DNA of 64,000 nucleotides from Bog-366 sp963722555 (GCA_963722555.1 CAVRNQ010000005.1:186001-250000), one strand, 5' to 3'; positions 52,195-60,758 are shown, counted from the stretch's first letter. Numbers and translations: made by a program. The notes: generated from the letters alone by a model not told the origin.

Positions 52195-53319
52195 ATGAGC
52201 CCGAACCCTGAGCTTAGGCGAATGGGCCGCACGTTTCTTCTGCTATTCTTAATCGTCAGTGTGACCTCAGCGGCGGCAGCCCAATTCGCCAAGAAATCTG
52301 CCCGCCGGCGTGGCGAGAAGCCTGACACAACTGACCTCGAAGACATCCTCAAGCCGCAACTCCTGAATGCTGATTCCAATCCCACTCTTCGCTACCCCAT
52401 CATAAGTACGCCGGGTTCGGTTTTCAGCATCACTTACGGCTGGCTGGACATTACCCGCAACACGGTGCGTTACCAGGTTGCCCAGCCCCTAAGCAAATCC
52501 GAGCACTCCTTCGAAGTTTCCCGCTCAGAAATCCGCGACCTCAAGTTTGCCTACAATTACATCATATTCCGGAGCCCCAAGAAGCGGCAGATGATCTTCT
52601 ATCTTCCCCAAGACCGGTGGGGTTCGGTTCATACGGGCCCGGGCGTCGGTGCGGCGGCCGGTCGTGAGACAGAGGGTACGGTGTCGATCTATCAGGCGAT
52701 GCGAAACTTCGATCGCCTGTTGGCTTTGGTGAAACCCCCACCCCCACCCGCGCCCCCGCCCGTCGCGGCGCAACCCCTCGTCACCCCTCCGCCGGAGGAG
52801 CCCAAGCCTGCCGCGCCCCCTGCTCCGCCCGCGATCGTGCTGGCGGCCCCTCCCGGAGCGGGCGCCAATCAGGTCATCGAGCTGGATGAATCCCCGCTGG
52901 TCATTCGGGGCGTGGCTATGGATAGCACCAGTATCCCGGTCGTTACCATTAATGGTTCGTCCGCCAATATGCGGCCGCGAGGCACGCAGGCCGCCGAATT
53001 CTGGTCGGACCCGCTGCCGTTGCAGCCGGGAGGCAATCGCGTCCAGATCACCGCCTCCAACTCGGCCCACGCGGAGGCGAAGCTCGTATTTATCGTTCAT
53101 TACACACCCAAGGCGGCTCCCCCGAATCCTCGGGCGCTGGACAAACAGGAAATCATCTCCTTGCTGCAGGGCGGAGTCCCTAACGCGCGCATCGTGGAGA
53201 TCATCAAAGACCGCGGCATCAAGTTCACGCCCAGCGCCGACGATCTGAACGACATTCGCGCCGAGAGTGGAGACGATGGGTTGATTCAGGCCCTGCAGCA
53301 GGCTGCGGCGCACCCCTAG
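52195..53319 (+). CDS. Secreted three-domain protein, paralogue 2
   Basis: 374 aa, the intact model for this family. Signal peptide about 10-32 (LLFLIVSVTSAAAAQ). N-terminal domain (about 50-175) with PQLLNADSNPTLRYPIISTP, SITYGWLDITRNTVRYQVAQ, FEVSRSEIRDLKFAYNYIIF: alternating strands reminiscent of a PH/GRAM-like fold. Pro-rich linker (about 185-220). Ig-like or FixG-like beta domain (about 225-310: NQVIELDESPLVIRGVAMDS, AAEFWSDPLPLQPGGNRVQI, KLVFIVHYTPK). C-terminal helical module (about 318-370: IISLLQGGVPNARIVEIIKD, ADDLNDIRAESGDDGLIQAL), which I know from other acidobacterial proteins without a function. It sits in a head-to-tail array of three; probably periplasmic. Confidence 0.8.
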   Translation: MSPNPELRRMGRTFLLLFLIVSVTSAAAAQFAKKSARRRGEKPDTTDLEDILKPQLLNADSNPTLRYPIISTPGSVFSITYGWLDITRNTVRYQVAQPLSKSEHSFEVSRSEIRDLKFAYNYIIFRSPKKRQMIFYLPQDRWGSVHTGPGVGAAAGRETEGTVSIYQAMRNFDRLLALVKPPPPPAPPPVAAQPLVTPPPEEPKPAAPPAPPAIVLAAPPGAGANQVIELDESPLVIRGVAMDSTSIPVVTINGSSANMRPRGTQAAEFWSDPLPLQPGGNRVQITASNSAHAEAKLVFIVHYTPKAAPPNPRALDKQEIISLLQGGVPNARIVEIIKDRGIKFTPSADDLNDIRAESGDDGLIQALQQAAAHP

Positions 53320-53517
53320 CAGCCACGACGAGGCGTGCCTCGCATTTCGTTCCAAGGTAGTTCCGGCGCAAGGTGCCCACCCTATTTGCGCCACGCGTCG
53401 AAACAGTGGGACGATCTAGTGGGCATGCCTGCTTGAAAACTTGTGCCGACGCCGCGCGGTCGAGGGTGGTTAGAGACAAGCAAGCCCCAAACCCTGGCTG
53501 ATCGAAAGCGCCTCGAT

Positions 53518-54669
53518 ATGGTCCCGCAAAAGCAAGCAATCCCTGTGGGGTTCATGGCAGCGTTGATCGTCTGTCTGGGTTTCCTAATCGCCGGGCTCGG
53601 TCGAGCGGAAAAACCTCGCGGGCGCGGGGAGGTGGCGCCGCAGATTGCCCCCGGCTCCGCAAACTTTCCGGACGACGTTACGCTCGTCAACGCCGACACG
53701 AACCCCACCCTGCGCTTCCCGGTTGGTCATTCCAGCCTGAACTGGACGTTGCTCAAGCCGAGGATCAGAGCTTCCTACGGCTGGCTGGAAATCAGCCGCG
53801 ACAGGGTTCGGTACACCATGGTCTGCCAATCAAGAGTTACCAAGGAAGTTGACGTAGGATTCGAGCTCAGCCGGCCAGATATTATCGGCCTAAAGACCGA
53901 ATACGGTGCAACCGAGTTCCGAGATCGTAAGCTAAGGCACTTCTTCAGCTATTCGGCGATGAATCACTGGGACGCGGCTGAATCGACAAACCCCTCTGTG
54001 AATAGTGTCGCAAAGGCGGATTCCCAATACACGCCGCTGCTCCTCGAGGCACTCCAGAATTTGGATCGAGTGGTCGCGGAGTTCAAACTTAAACAGCAGA
54101 CGGCGGCGCCACCACCCGACGTAGTGCAACCCGTAGTAATGCCGCCGGCAGAGCCCAAACCTGCGCCGCCCTCTCCACCCACTGTCGTGGTCGTTGCTCC
54201 TTCAGGAGCAGGTGAGAACCAGACCGTCGAGGTCAATGATTCCCCGCTTACCATTCGTGGCGTAGCTATGGATAACTCCGGATTACCGACCGTAACGATC
54301 AACGGCGCTCCCGCAGCACTGCGGCCCAAGAGCGCGCAGGCTGCGGAGTTCTGGTCGGATCCCATCACGCTCAAGCCCGGTGATAACACCTTTGAAGTCG
54401 TTGCCACCAACCCTGCGCAAGCGAAATCCAAGTTCAGCTTTGTTGCCCATTTCACACCCAAAGCGGCCCCGCCGAATCCGCGGGCGCTGGGCAGACAGGA
54501 AATCATCTCCTTGCTGCAGGGCGGAGTCCCTAACGCGCGCCTCGTGGAGATCATCAAAGACCGCGGCATCAAGTTCACGCCCACCGCTGACGATCTCGAC
54601 GACCTTCACGCCCAGGGCGCAACGGATGATCTCATTCAGGCGATCCGGCAGGCGGCGCCAGCCAAGTGA
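53518..54669 (+). CDS. Secreted three-domain protein, paralogue 3
   Basis: 383 aa from the ATG at 53518 (MVPQKQAIPVGFMAAL), giving a short signal peptide (to about residue 27); the frame is open from 53443 without coding support. Same layout as paralogue 2, but the N-terminal domain is more diverged (VNADTNPTLRFPVGHSS, RASYGWLEISRDRVRYTMVC). Linker, beta domain (NQTVEVNDSPLTIRGVAMDN, EFWSDPITLKPGDNTFEVVA) and C-terminal helical module (IISLLQGGVPNARLVEIIKD) are conserved. An 89-bp stretch (54495-54583) is identical to paralogue 2 at all but one base, much closer than the surrounding sequence. The conserved upstream promoter block of the other two copies is not recognisable here. Confidence 0.8.
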   Translation: MVPQKQAIPVGFMAALIVCLGFLIAGLGRAEKPRGRGEVAPQIAPGSANFPDDVTLVNADTNPTLRFPVGHSSLNWTLLKPRIRASYGWLEISRDRVRYTMVCQSRVTKEVDVGFELSRPDIIGLKTEYGATEFRDRKLRHFFSYSAMNHWDAAESTNPSVNSVAKADSQYTPLLLEALQNLDRVVAEFKLKQQTAAPPPDVVQPVVMPPAEPKPAPPSPPTVVVVAPSGAGENQTVEVNDSPLTIRGVAMDNSGLPTVTINGAPAALRPKSAQAAEFWSDPITLKPGDNTFEVVATNPAQAKSKFSFVAHFTPKAAPPNPRALGRQEIISLLQGGVPNARLVEIIKDRGIKFTPTADDLDDLHAQGATDDLIQAIRQAAPAK

Positions 54670-54693
54670 GACCGGCCGGGATTGGTGATTGCC

Positions 54694-54829
54694 GCCCTCT
54701 CCCGAGGGGAGAGGGTGGACCGCGGCCGGCGCTTTCACCAGCCGGCGCGGGCCGGGTGAGGGGGCATGAACAGTCACCAATCTAACCTGATGCTTCGCGT
54801 CGGCAGTAGTATCTCCATGAAAGCAACTT
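54694..54829. repeat. Hairpin-rich repeat, family 4b
   Basis: Hairpin ccctctcccgaggggagagg, then gctttcaccagccggcgcgg and the conserved tail 54786-54829 (gcttcgcgtcggcagtagta) shared with 19785-19828. It fills about half of the 54670-54970 gap; no gene is seen in the rest. Confidence 0.7.
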
Positions 54830-54970
54830 AGCATGCATCGCTGCCCCAGGGTGGCGGGCAACGAGGTGGGGTTTACCGGCCAGGAAGCCTCCCCGGTTTC
54901 CAGTAATTTCAGGCGGCAATTGACAACCTGCCACGCTGCGATAGAATGACAGGCTGGCGCCAAGAAAACC

Positions 54971-55762
54971 ATGCCCGCACTCAAACTTTCCGTCGTCCAA
55001 TATCTCAACACCGTGCCGCTCGTCTGGGGCATGTTGCGCGGCGAGCAGCAAGGAAAGTTCGATCTCGACTTCACTACCCCAGCCCATTGTGCGGATGCGG
55101 TTCACCAACACAAGGCGGATGTGGGCATCATTCCCTCCATTGAATACCAGAGGCTCGACCGGGTGCAAATCCTCAGCGGCATGTCCATTGCTGCGAAGAA
55201 TCAGGTGAGGAGCGTGCTGCTGCTCAGCAAGGTCCCCCTCGCCAAGATCCAGACCGTGGCCATAGACAATTCCTCGCGCACCTCCGCCGCGCTGTTGCGC
55301 GTCATGATGCGCAAGTTTTATTCCCGGTGGATCACCGTCACACCCCACGCACCGCGGCCTGAAATCATGCTGGAGCGCGCCGATGCCGCACTCCTGATTG
55401 GCGACGCGGCGCTCACCTACACCGGTCAGGTCGCGGAAGTCTATGACCTGGCCGCCGAGTGGAAGCGATTTACCGGCCTGCCCTTCGTCTTCGCGCTCTG
55501 GGTGGGTCACGATGATCGCAACCTCACCAAACACCACGCGCATTTCGCCAATTCCCTCCAGTTCGGACTTGCGCACCTTGACGACATCGCCGCCGAATAC
55601 GCGCCCCGGCTGGGTATGACCGCCGCTGCCGTGAAGGTTTACTTGACCGAGAATATCGACTATTCTCTGGATGAGGAGAATCGTCAGGGCTTGCGGCTGT
55701 TTTACAAACTTGCGCATGAGACCGGCATCATTCCGGTGGATAAAGCTTTGTATTTTGCCTGA
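54971..55762 (+). CDS. mqnA: Chorismate dehydratase MqnA (futalosine pathway)
   Basis: 263 aa, full length. MqnA dehydrates chorismate to 3-[(1-carboxyvinyl)oxy]benzoate, the first committed step of the futalosine route to menaquinone, in the cytoplasm. The sequence has the periplasmic-binding-protein-like MqnA fold with the family patterns LKLSVVQYLNTVPLVWGM at the N-terminus, ADVGIIPSIEYQRLDRVQIL, TVAIDNSSRTSAALLRVMMR and ADAALLIGDAALTY. The neighbour downstream on the same strand is mqnC, confirming the pathway. A truncated family 3 element separates the two genes. Confidence 0.93.
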   Translation: MPALKLSVVQYLNTVPLVWGMLRGEQQGKFDLDFTTPAHCADAVHQHKADVGIIPSIEYQRLDRVQILSGMSIAAKNQVRSVLLLSKVPLAKIQTVAIDNSSRTSAALLRVMMRKFYSRWITVTPHAPRPEIMLERADAALLIGDAALTYTGQVAEVYDLAAEWKRFTGLPFVFALWVGHDDRNLTKHHAHFANSLQFGLAHLDDIAAEYAPRLGMTAAAVKVYLTENIDYSLDEENRQGLRLFYKLAHETGIIPVDKALYFA

Positions 55763-55775
55763 GTCATCGGGCCTG

Positions 55776-55925
55776 GCCCAGGCTGCGGAAGAACGCTCCG
55801 ATGCTGTCATCCTGAGCGAAGCGAAGGACCCCTGTATTTGAGTCTTGAAGCAAATGCAGAGGTCCTTCGTCGGCTTCGCCTCCTCAGGATGACAGTGTGA
55901 GGGGTTTTTCCGCAGCTTGTGGCCG
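55776..55925. repeat. Truncated family 3 element
   Basis: Inner arms only: caggctgcggaagaacgctc with tgtcatcctgagc, and inverted ctcaggatgacagtg with tttttccgcagc. The outer gaatttctcaccacg ends are missing. Located between mqnA and mqnC. Confidence 0.75.
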
Positions 55926-55974
55926 TCCCCCGCTTTCCCGAGAGCGGCGATTCCCGGCCAGAAGAGAATCACCC

Positions 55975-57012
55975 ATGGCTTTAACTTCTTCCCAGGCGCT
56001 CGACATGTTGCGCTCCGATGATCTGCTGGGCATCGGGATGGAAGCGGACGCCGTCCGCAAGCGCCTGCATCCCGGCAACGTGGTCACCTACCAGATCGAC
56101 CGCAACATCAACTACACGAACATCTGCACCGAGTATTGCTCGTTTTGTGCCTTCTATCGTCCCGTGGGTTCGCCGGAAGGCTATATCCAGCCGCTCGAAT
56201 CCATCTTCCAGAAGATCGAGGAGACGCTTGCGCTCGGCGGCACGGGCGTACTGATGCAGGGTGGGCTGCATCCCGACCTCAAGATTGATTACTACGAAGA
56301 GCTGCTGCGGAGCATCAAGCAGCGCTTTCCGCAGATTCACCTGCACTGCTTTTCCGCGCCCGAGGTGCTGAACATTGCGGAGGTCTCCGGGCTGCCGCTC
56401 GACGCGACTATCGCGCGGTTGATGGACGCCGGCCTCGATTCCATCCCCGGCGGCGGCGCCGAAATTCTTGATGACGAGGTTCGCCGTCGCATCGCGCGCC
56501 TGAAGTGCACGACCGAGGAATGGCTGCGCATGCATCGCGTCGCGCACGGGCTCGGCATGCAGACCACCGCCACCATGATGTTCGGCTGCGGCGAAACCTT
56601 CGAGCACCGCGTCAATCACTTCGAGCGTGTCCGCCAGTTGCAGGAAGCGACGGGGGGCTTCACCGCTTTCATTCCCTGGTTTTTCCAGCGCGCCCATACC
56701 TCACTCGGCAACTCCCTCAAGGAGGAAGTGACGGCGGTGGATTATCTCAAGACGCTCGCCGTCGCCCGTATCTATCTGGATAACATCCCGAACGTGCAGG
56801 CCTCGTGGCTGACACCCGGGCATAAGATCTGCCAGATCGCCCTGCGCTTCGGCGGCAACGATGTGGGTTCGATCCTTATCGAGGAAAACGTGGTGCGCGC
56901 CGCGGGCGTCACCCGCACTTCCTCGGAAGAACAACTCCGCCGCATGATCGCCGATGCCGGCTTCCGCCCCGTCAAGCGGGACTCCCTCTACCGCAACTAT
57001 TTCTTGAACTGA
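55975..57012 (+). CDS. mqnC: Dehypoxanthine futalosine cyclase MqnC
   Basis: 345 aa from the ATG at 55975 (MALTSSQALDMLRSDDLLG); the frame is open upstream through repeat DNA only. A radical SAM enzyme that cyclises dehypoxanthine futalosine in the futalosine menaquinone pathway. The [4Fe-4S] motif is CTEYCSFC (C51, C55, C58). Other family patterns: NVVTYQIDRNINYTNI, GVLMQGGLHPDLKIDYYEEL, GLDSIPGGGAEILDDEVRRR, TTATMMFGCGE, and TSLGNSLKEEVTAVDYLKTL. MqnE is similar but has a different N-terminus and surroundings; the match here is best to MqnC. It pairs with mqnA upstream. Confidence 0.93.
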   Translation: MALTSSQALDMLRSDDLLGIGMEADAVRKRLHPGNVVTYQIDRNINYTNICTEYCSFCAFYRPVGSPEGYIQPLESIFQKIEETLALGGTGVLMQGGLHPDLKIDYYEELLRSIKQRFPQIHLHCFSAPEVLNIAEVSGLPLDATIARLMDAGLDSIPGGGAEILDDEVRRRIARLKCTTEEWLRMHRVAHGLGMQTTATMMFGCGETFEHRVNHFERVRQLQEATGGFTAFIPWFFQRAHTSLGNSLKEEVTAVDYLKTLAVARIYLDNIPNVQASWLTPGHKICQIALRFGGNDVGSILIEENVVRAAGVTRTSSEEQLRRMIADAGFRPVKRDSLYRNYFLN

Positions 57013-57035
57013 ACCCAACTTTCTCAGGCTCGTTC

Positions 57036-57278
57036 CAATACTGTTCACTTAAGGGGTTCCGGCTTTTCAATTTGCTCCTGCGTGACCCCCTCACCCGGCC
57101 CGCCCCGGCTGGAGAAAGCGCCGGTTGCGGTCCACCCTCTCCCCCAAGGGGGCGAGGGCAGTAAATTCAAATTACTGCCCCCCTCGCCCCCTTGGGGGAG
57201 AGGGGCCGGGGGTTGAGGGGGTCACGCCTGACGAAGCTCGGATCCAATTTCCTGAAACCCCTTAAGTGAACAGCATTG
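57036..57278. mobile_element. Family 4 element with 10-bp target duplication
   Basis: Terminal inverted repeats of 23 bp with one mismatch: caatactgttcacttaaggg at the left, and at the right the inverse ending ttaagtgaacagcattg. The 243-bp element is flanked by the exact direct repeat aggctcgttc at 57026-57035 and 57279-57288. The interior palindrome (gtgaccccctcacccg ... gagggggtcacgcctg) matches 48813-49106. No ORF. It occupies most of the 57013-57405 gap. Confidence 0.88.
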
Positions 57279-57405
57279 AGGCTCGTTCCCAAACACACCC
57301 GTGAGGTGTACACTCGGGCTGGCCCCGGGGAGAGAGTCTTTGCTGTCCGGAACGCTGTCCGATGGACCGGCGGCGAATCACCCTGGCTGGAAGGAGCGCA
57401 GACGC

Positions 57406-59580
57406 GTGTTTCGAAAAACGTTTTGGCTGGTGATGGTGTGTACGATGTTCGTGCCCGGCGGTCGCGGGCCGTGGGCACGGGAGGGCCGGGGCGCCGCCGG
57501 CGAGGCAGAGGTCAAGCCCCTGCCGAGCGTCCTCCTCGAGGGCAACTACTTTTCTTGCGCCGGGCGCCGGTTCATTCCCGTTGGCGCGCACTGGGTTCCG
57601 GCCAAGGCGGGCTTGCAATGGCCGCAGCAATGGGATGCTTCGGATATCGAAGCCGACTTCGCCAAAATGCGCGAGCTCGGCTTCAACACGGTGCGCCTGG
57701 ATTTGTTCTGGGCCTGGTTTGAGCCGCGCCCCGGAGATTACAATCCCGAAGCCTTTAAGCAGCTCGATGACCTCATCGCGCTCGCGCATCGCTACCGGAT
57801 TTACCTGCACCCCTCGCTCTTCATCGGCGGGGAAGTGGGCGAAGCTTACTGGGACGTTCCCTGGCGTCACGGGCGCCACCCGCACGCGGAGCCGGAGATG
57901 CTGCGCCTCGAAACCAATCACGCGGCCGAGCTTGCGCGGCGCTACCGCAACGAGACCGCCATCCTGGCCTGGGATCTAACCGACGAGCCGCCTTTCTGGA
58001 TCGTCGAGGGCGCAACCACCGATGCCATGGCGATTAACTGGACGCGCCTCATCGCCGGGGCCTTCCGCCGTCTTGACCCCGAGCGGCTGCTGGTGGCGGG
58101 AACCAGCATGGAAGACGTCGGGCACGGGCCCTTTCGCCCGGACACGATTCGCGATGAAGTCGATTTCTTGAGCGTTCATCCCTACGCGATTTACGCGCCG
58201 GAACTTTTCCCCGACCCCATGCTCTCCGAGCGCGCCACTTATTGCGCGGCGTTCCAGACGGCGCTTTCCGGCGGCGCCGGACGTCCGGTGATGATTCAGG
58301 AAATGGGCGCATCGTCGGCGCAGTACGCACCGGAGCGCATTGCCGCGTTTGACGGCGTCAGCATGTATTCGGGCCTGGGCGCGGGGGCCAACGGCTTCTT
58401 GCTGTGGTGCTTCACCGATGCCGCGCCGGAGCAGTTCCGGCGTGTTCCCTATCTGCGCGCGCCGCATGAAACGCAGTTCGGCTTGACGACCTGGGACCGG
58501 CAAGACCGCCCACGCGGCGTGCAGTTCAAGTCCTTCGCAAAAATCACGAGCCAGATGGACTTGACCGGCGTCGAACCCGCCGCCGCCCAAGCCGCGATTA
58601 TCGTTCCCGACGAGTGGGCGAAGCCGCATGGTGACTTCTCGCACTTCGGTTTGACCGGTCCCGCCAGCATCCCCTATGTCTCGCAGCAGGATGGCGATGC
58701 GATGCCGGGTGAGAAGCCTCGCGATTTGGGTGAGTCGAACCAGTGGCTGACGGGCGCCTGGCTCTCCTCATTCATCCTGGCCCGACGCGCCGGCCTGAAG
58801 GCGGACTTCCCGCGCGAATACTCGAACTGGCAAACGCGGCCGATGGTTTTCCTGCCGTCACCGTTGACGAGCACGGATATCGACCTCGTCCACGTGCACA
58901 CCGACTTCTGGGAAAAGGCGCGCGGCTACGTTCACCAGGGCGGAGTTCTTTACGCTTCGCTAAGCGCCGACGCCGCCATCCCCGAGATGGAAGGCTTGTT
59001 CGGAGCCCGCCTGGTGGATCACGCGCCCTCGAGCGACGTGACGCTGAAAATCGTGACGCCGTTTGGGAACTTGCAGCCGGGTGAGACCTTTCACTATACC
59101 GCTGCCTCCGTCGCGTTCAAGCACTGGGCGGCCACGCTGGAGGTGCGTGGCGGCACGGTTGTGGCCGTTGACCAGGAGGGGCGCCCGGCACTGGTGGCGC
59201 ACTCGTATGGTGCGGGAAAGACTCTGTTATGCGCCTACCCTTTGGAGAGTTATCTTGCCGCGGTTCCCTCGGCCTTCGAGAAAAATGAAAACACACACCG
59301 AATCTATCAGGCCTTGCGGGAGTGGGCAGGAGTGAATCCACAGGTTTCGACGGATCAACCTTCTGTCGAGGCGTCGGCCTTGAACGCGCCGCAGGGTGGC
59401 TATTTCGTGCTGGCCAGCCACAGCGCGCAGCCGCTGAAAGTCATGCTCTCCACGGCCTTGCCGGCCAAGAGTCTCAGCAGGATTTCAACCGACGGCTTCG
59501 AGCCGCTGCGCCGCGAGGGACCCGGCTGGAGGCTCAGCCTGAAACCTTATGAAGGCGCGGTCCTGCGCTGGCTGCCGTAA
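57406..59580 (+). CDS. Secreted clan GH-A glycoside hydrolase
   Basis: 724 aa from the GTG at 57406, which has aaggagcgcagacgc just upstream and gives a signal peptide (FRKTFWLVMVCTMFVPG). The catalytic TIM barrel (about 50-400) shows LGFNTVRLDLFWAWFEPRPG, acid/base motif WDLTDEPPFW with E194, and nucleophile motif MIQEMGASS with E299, the pattern of GH5/GH42/GH35-type retaining enzymes such as mannanases or beta-galactosidases. A second domain (about 400-620) resembles the glutamine-amidotransferase-like middle domain of GH42 enzymes (PMVFLPSPLTSTDIDLVHVH, GGVLYASLSADAAIPE), followed by a C-terminal beta domain. Substrate uncertain. No sugar-catabolic neighbours beyond the rhamnose block 40 kb away. 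Confidence 0.8.
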   Translation: MFRKTFWLVMVCTMFVPGGRGPWAREGRGAAGEAEVKPLPSVLLEGNYFSCAGRRFIPVGAHWVPAKAGLQWPQQWDASDIEADFAKMRELGFNTVRLDLFWAWFEPRPGDYNPEAFKQLDDLIALAHRYRIYLHPSLFIGGEVGEAYWDVPWRHGRHPHAEPEMLRLETNHAAELARRYRNETAILAWDLTDEPPFWIVEGATTDAMAINWTRLIAGAFRRLDPERLLVAGTSMEDVGHGPFRPDTIRDEVDFLSVHPYAIYAPELFPDPMLSERATYCAAFQTALSGGAGRPVMIQEMGASSAQYAPERIAAFDGVSMYSGLGAGANGFLLWCFTDAAPEQFRRVPYLRAPHETQFGLTTWDRQDRPRGVQFKSFAKITSQMDLTGVEPAAAQAAIIVPDEWAKPHGDFSHFGLTGPASIPYVSQQDGDAMPGEKPRDLGESNQWLTGAWLSSFILARRAGLKADFPREYSNWQTRPMVFLPSPLTSTDIDLVHVHTDFWEKARGYVHQGGVLYASLSADAAIPEMEGLFGARLVDHAPSSDVTLKIVTPFGNLQPGETFHYTAASVAFKHWAATLEVRGGTVVAVDQEGRPALVAHSYGAGKTLLCAYPLESYLAAVPSAFEKNENTHRIYQALREWAGVNPQVSTDQPSVEASALNAPQGGYFVLASHSAQPLKVMLSTALPAKSLSRISTDGFEPLRREGPGWRLSLKPYEGAVLRWLP

Positions 59581-59727
59581 GGAGGGTTCGGTGGAATGGG
59601 TCCTTTCATGAACGGGTAGTGTAGCCCCCTTCTTCAAGTCTCAAGTGTCTCTTCTCGGCCACCTTCAGAGCCGCGGGGCTCCACGATAGGTCCGCCCTAC
59701 CTGCTCCCTCTCCCAAGTGTGAAGTTC

Positions 59728-59928
59728 CTACTCCAGAATGACGACACCTTCGTCGTCGTAGCGGGGTATGACCTGGCATCGGCAACCTTCAGGGCTTGTA
59801 CATCCAGGATGAGGTGTCCGGGTGGTGTCCCTTTTTCGTTTCCACTCTGTACCATCCATCTCACGACAGACCGGGCAGGTATCCTTATCCATACAAGAGC
59901 TCCAAACGTAGAGGTCGATTCGCGGCAT
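59728..59928 (-). CDS. Small cysteine-rich protein with minihead-like motif
   Basis: 66 aa. Six or seven cysteines in a zinc-ribbon-like pattern: CPVCREMDGTEW near residues 18-29 and HPGCTSPEGCRCQVIPRY near 40-57. The spacing CPxC...HPxC...CRC resembles the C-terminal motif of phage minor head/Mu F-type proteins (CPxC, then HPNCRC), here as a free-standing protein. It lies 9 bp downstream of the PH-like gene on the same strand, so it is translationally linked to it. No signal peptide. Function unknown; the resemblance may reflect only a shared metal-binding knot. Confidence 0.65.
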   Translation of the reverse strand: MPRIDLYVWSSCMDKDTCPVCREMDGTEWKRKRDTTRTPHPGCTSPEGCRCQVIPRYDDEGVVILE

Positions 59929-59937
59929 TTCCCACCT

Positions 59938-60543
59938 CTATCTGATTACCGGCTTATTTCCAGTCTTGGCAAGTTCAGTCAACTTCAAGATCGAAGCCCG
60001 GGCCAACTCCAACGCCGCAGGAGACTCGATAATGAAGTAGGTCGAGGAAGACCTTCCCTCAGCGGTGACGTGCAGGGTGTCGGTTCCCACCTGGCACTGT
60101 AACAGTTTCTTTAGTGGAATAGTTTTCGCGCCACCCTTACCGATGAAGCAGATTCTCTTGTCGGTAACGTGAAGACTCCCGAAGTCCACCTTCTTCAAGC
60201 CATCAACCCTGACCACCTGCCCAGGCTTGATGCGGCCGGCGGCGCGAGGATAAAAGAACGTGCTCCAGCAACCCTTGATAAGCATGCAGAGAATTTCGCC
60301 TTCGTCGAGCATCACCTCTGAGTGTTCATTGAGACCCCTAAAGACTCCCTTCTCTATTTGTTCCAGTATGGTTTTATGGAGCGCAGCTTCCTCTTCCCTC
60401 TGCCTCTTCCTTTGAGCCTCCGCCTCCTCCCGCTGTCTCTTCTCCTGAGCCTCGATACATGCCGGGTGGGCCCGGCCGCCAAAAAACGACGCCAGAAAAC
60501 TGCGGGGCCTGCCACAAATCTCACAGAACACACCCAACCTCAC
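59938..60543 (-). CDS. Zinc-finger/coiled-coil/PH-like protein of unknown function
   Basis: 201 aa. N-terminal zinc motif FCEICGRPR...HPACIE (about 7-30), a highly charged helix of repeated RQREEAEAQRKRQREEEAAL type (about 33-60), then a beta-rich domain (about 75-195) with HSEVMLDEGEILCMLIKGCW, SLHVTDKRICFIGKGGAKTI and LHVTAEGRSSSTYFIIESPA, the pattern of bacterial PH/GRAM-like domains (a 'T-D-K-R-I-x-F' turn). Its ATG overlaps the stop of the upstream 72-aa gene by four bases (ATGA), which shows the three small genes are read as one operon. Cytoplasmic by prediction. No known function; could belong to an accessory island. Confidence 0.75.
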   Translation of the reverse strand: MRLGVFCEICGRPRSFLASFFGGRAHPACIEAQEKRQREEAEAQRKRQREEEAALHKTILEQIEKGVFRGLNEHSEVMLDEGEILCMLIKGCWSTFFYPRAAGRIKPGQVVRVDGLKKVDFGSLHVTDKRICFIGKGGAKTIPLKKLLQCQVGTDTLHVTAEGRSSSTYFIIESPAALELARASILKLTELAKTGNKPVIR

Positions 60544-60758
60544 TTCTTCAGATATTTCATCTGGCGCCAGCCGCCGCCGCGTATAGTGAGCTTTTCCGCC
60601 AGGTCGCGCAGAACCTCTTCAGCGCCATCCGAACCACTGACAGCGACTCCATAGAGAAGATCGATGGCCTGAACGGCCTGGTTGTAGTATTCAAGGGGCC
60701 GCTGCGGATCCCCATCACGGGAGCTTGCGGGTTTGGTACTTTGGAATGAACCTTCCAT
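60540..60758 (-). CDS. Small helical protein, first gene of three-gene operon
   Basis: 72 aa: a polar N-terminus (to about residue 20), then helices PLEYYNQAVQAIDLLYGVAV and GAEEVLRDLAEKLTIRGGGW, ending basic (MKYLKK). AGGTGG precedes the ATG by about five bases. The stop overlaps the start of the PH-like gene. I do not recognise the family. It has no cysteine motif, signal peptide or membrane segment. It is transcribed away from the amidohydrolase gene; the 205-bp gap between them must hold both promoters but I cannot place them. Confidence 0.65.
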   Translation of the reverse strand: MEGSFQSTKPASSRDGDPQRPLEYYNQAVQAIDLLYGVAVSGSDGAEEVLRDLAEKLTIRGGGWRQMKYLKK

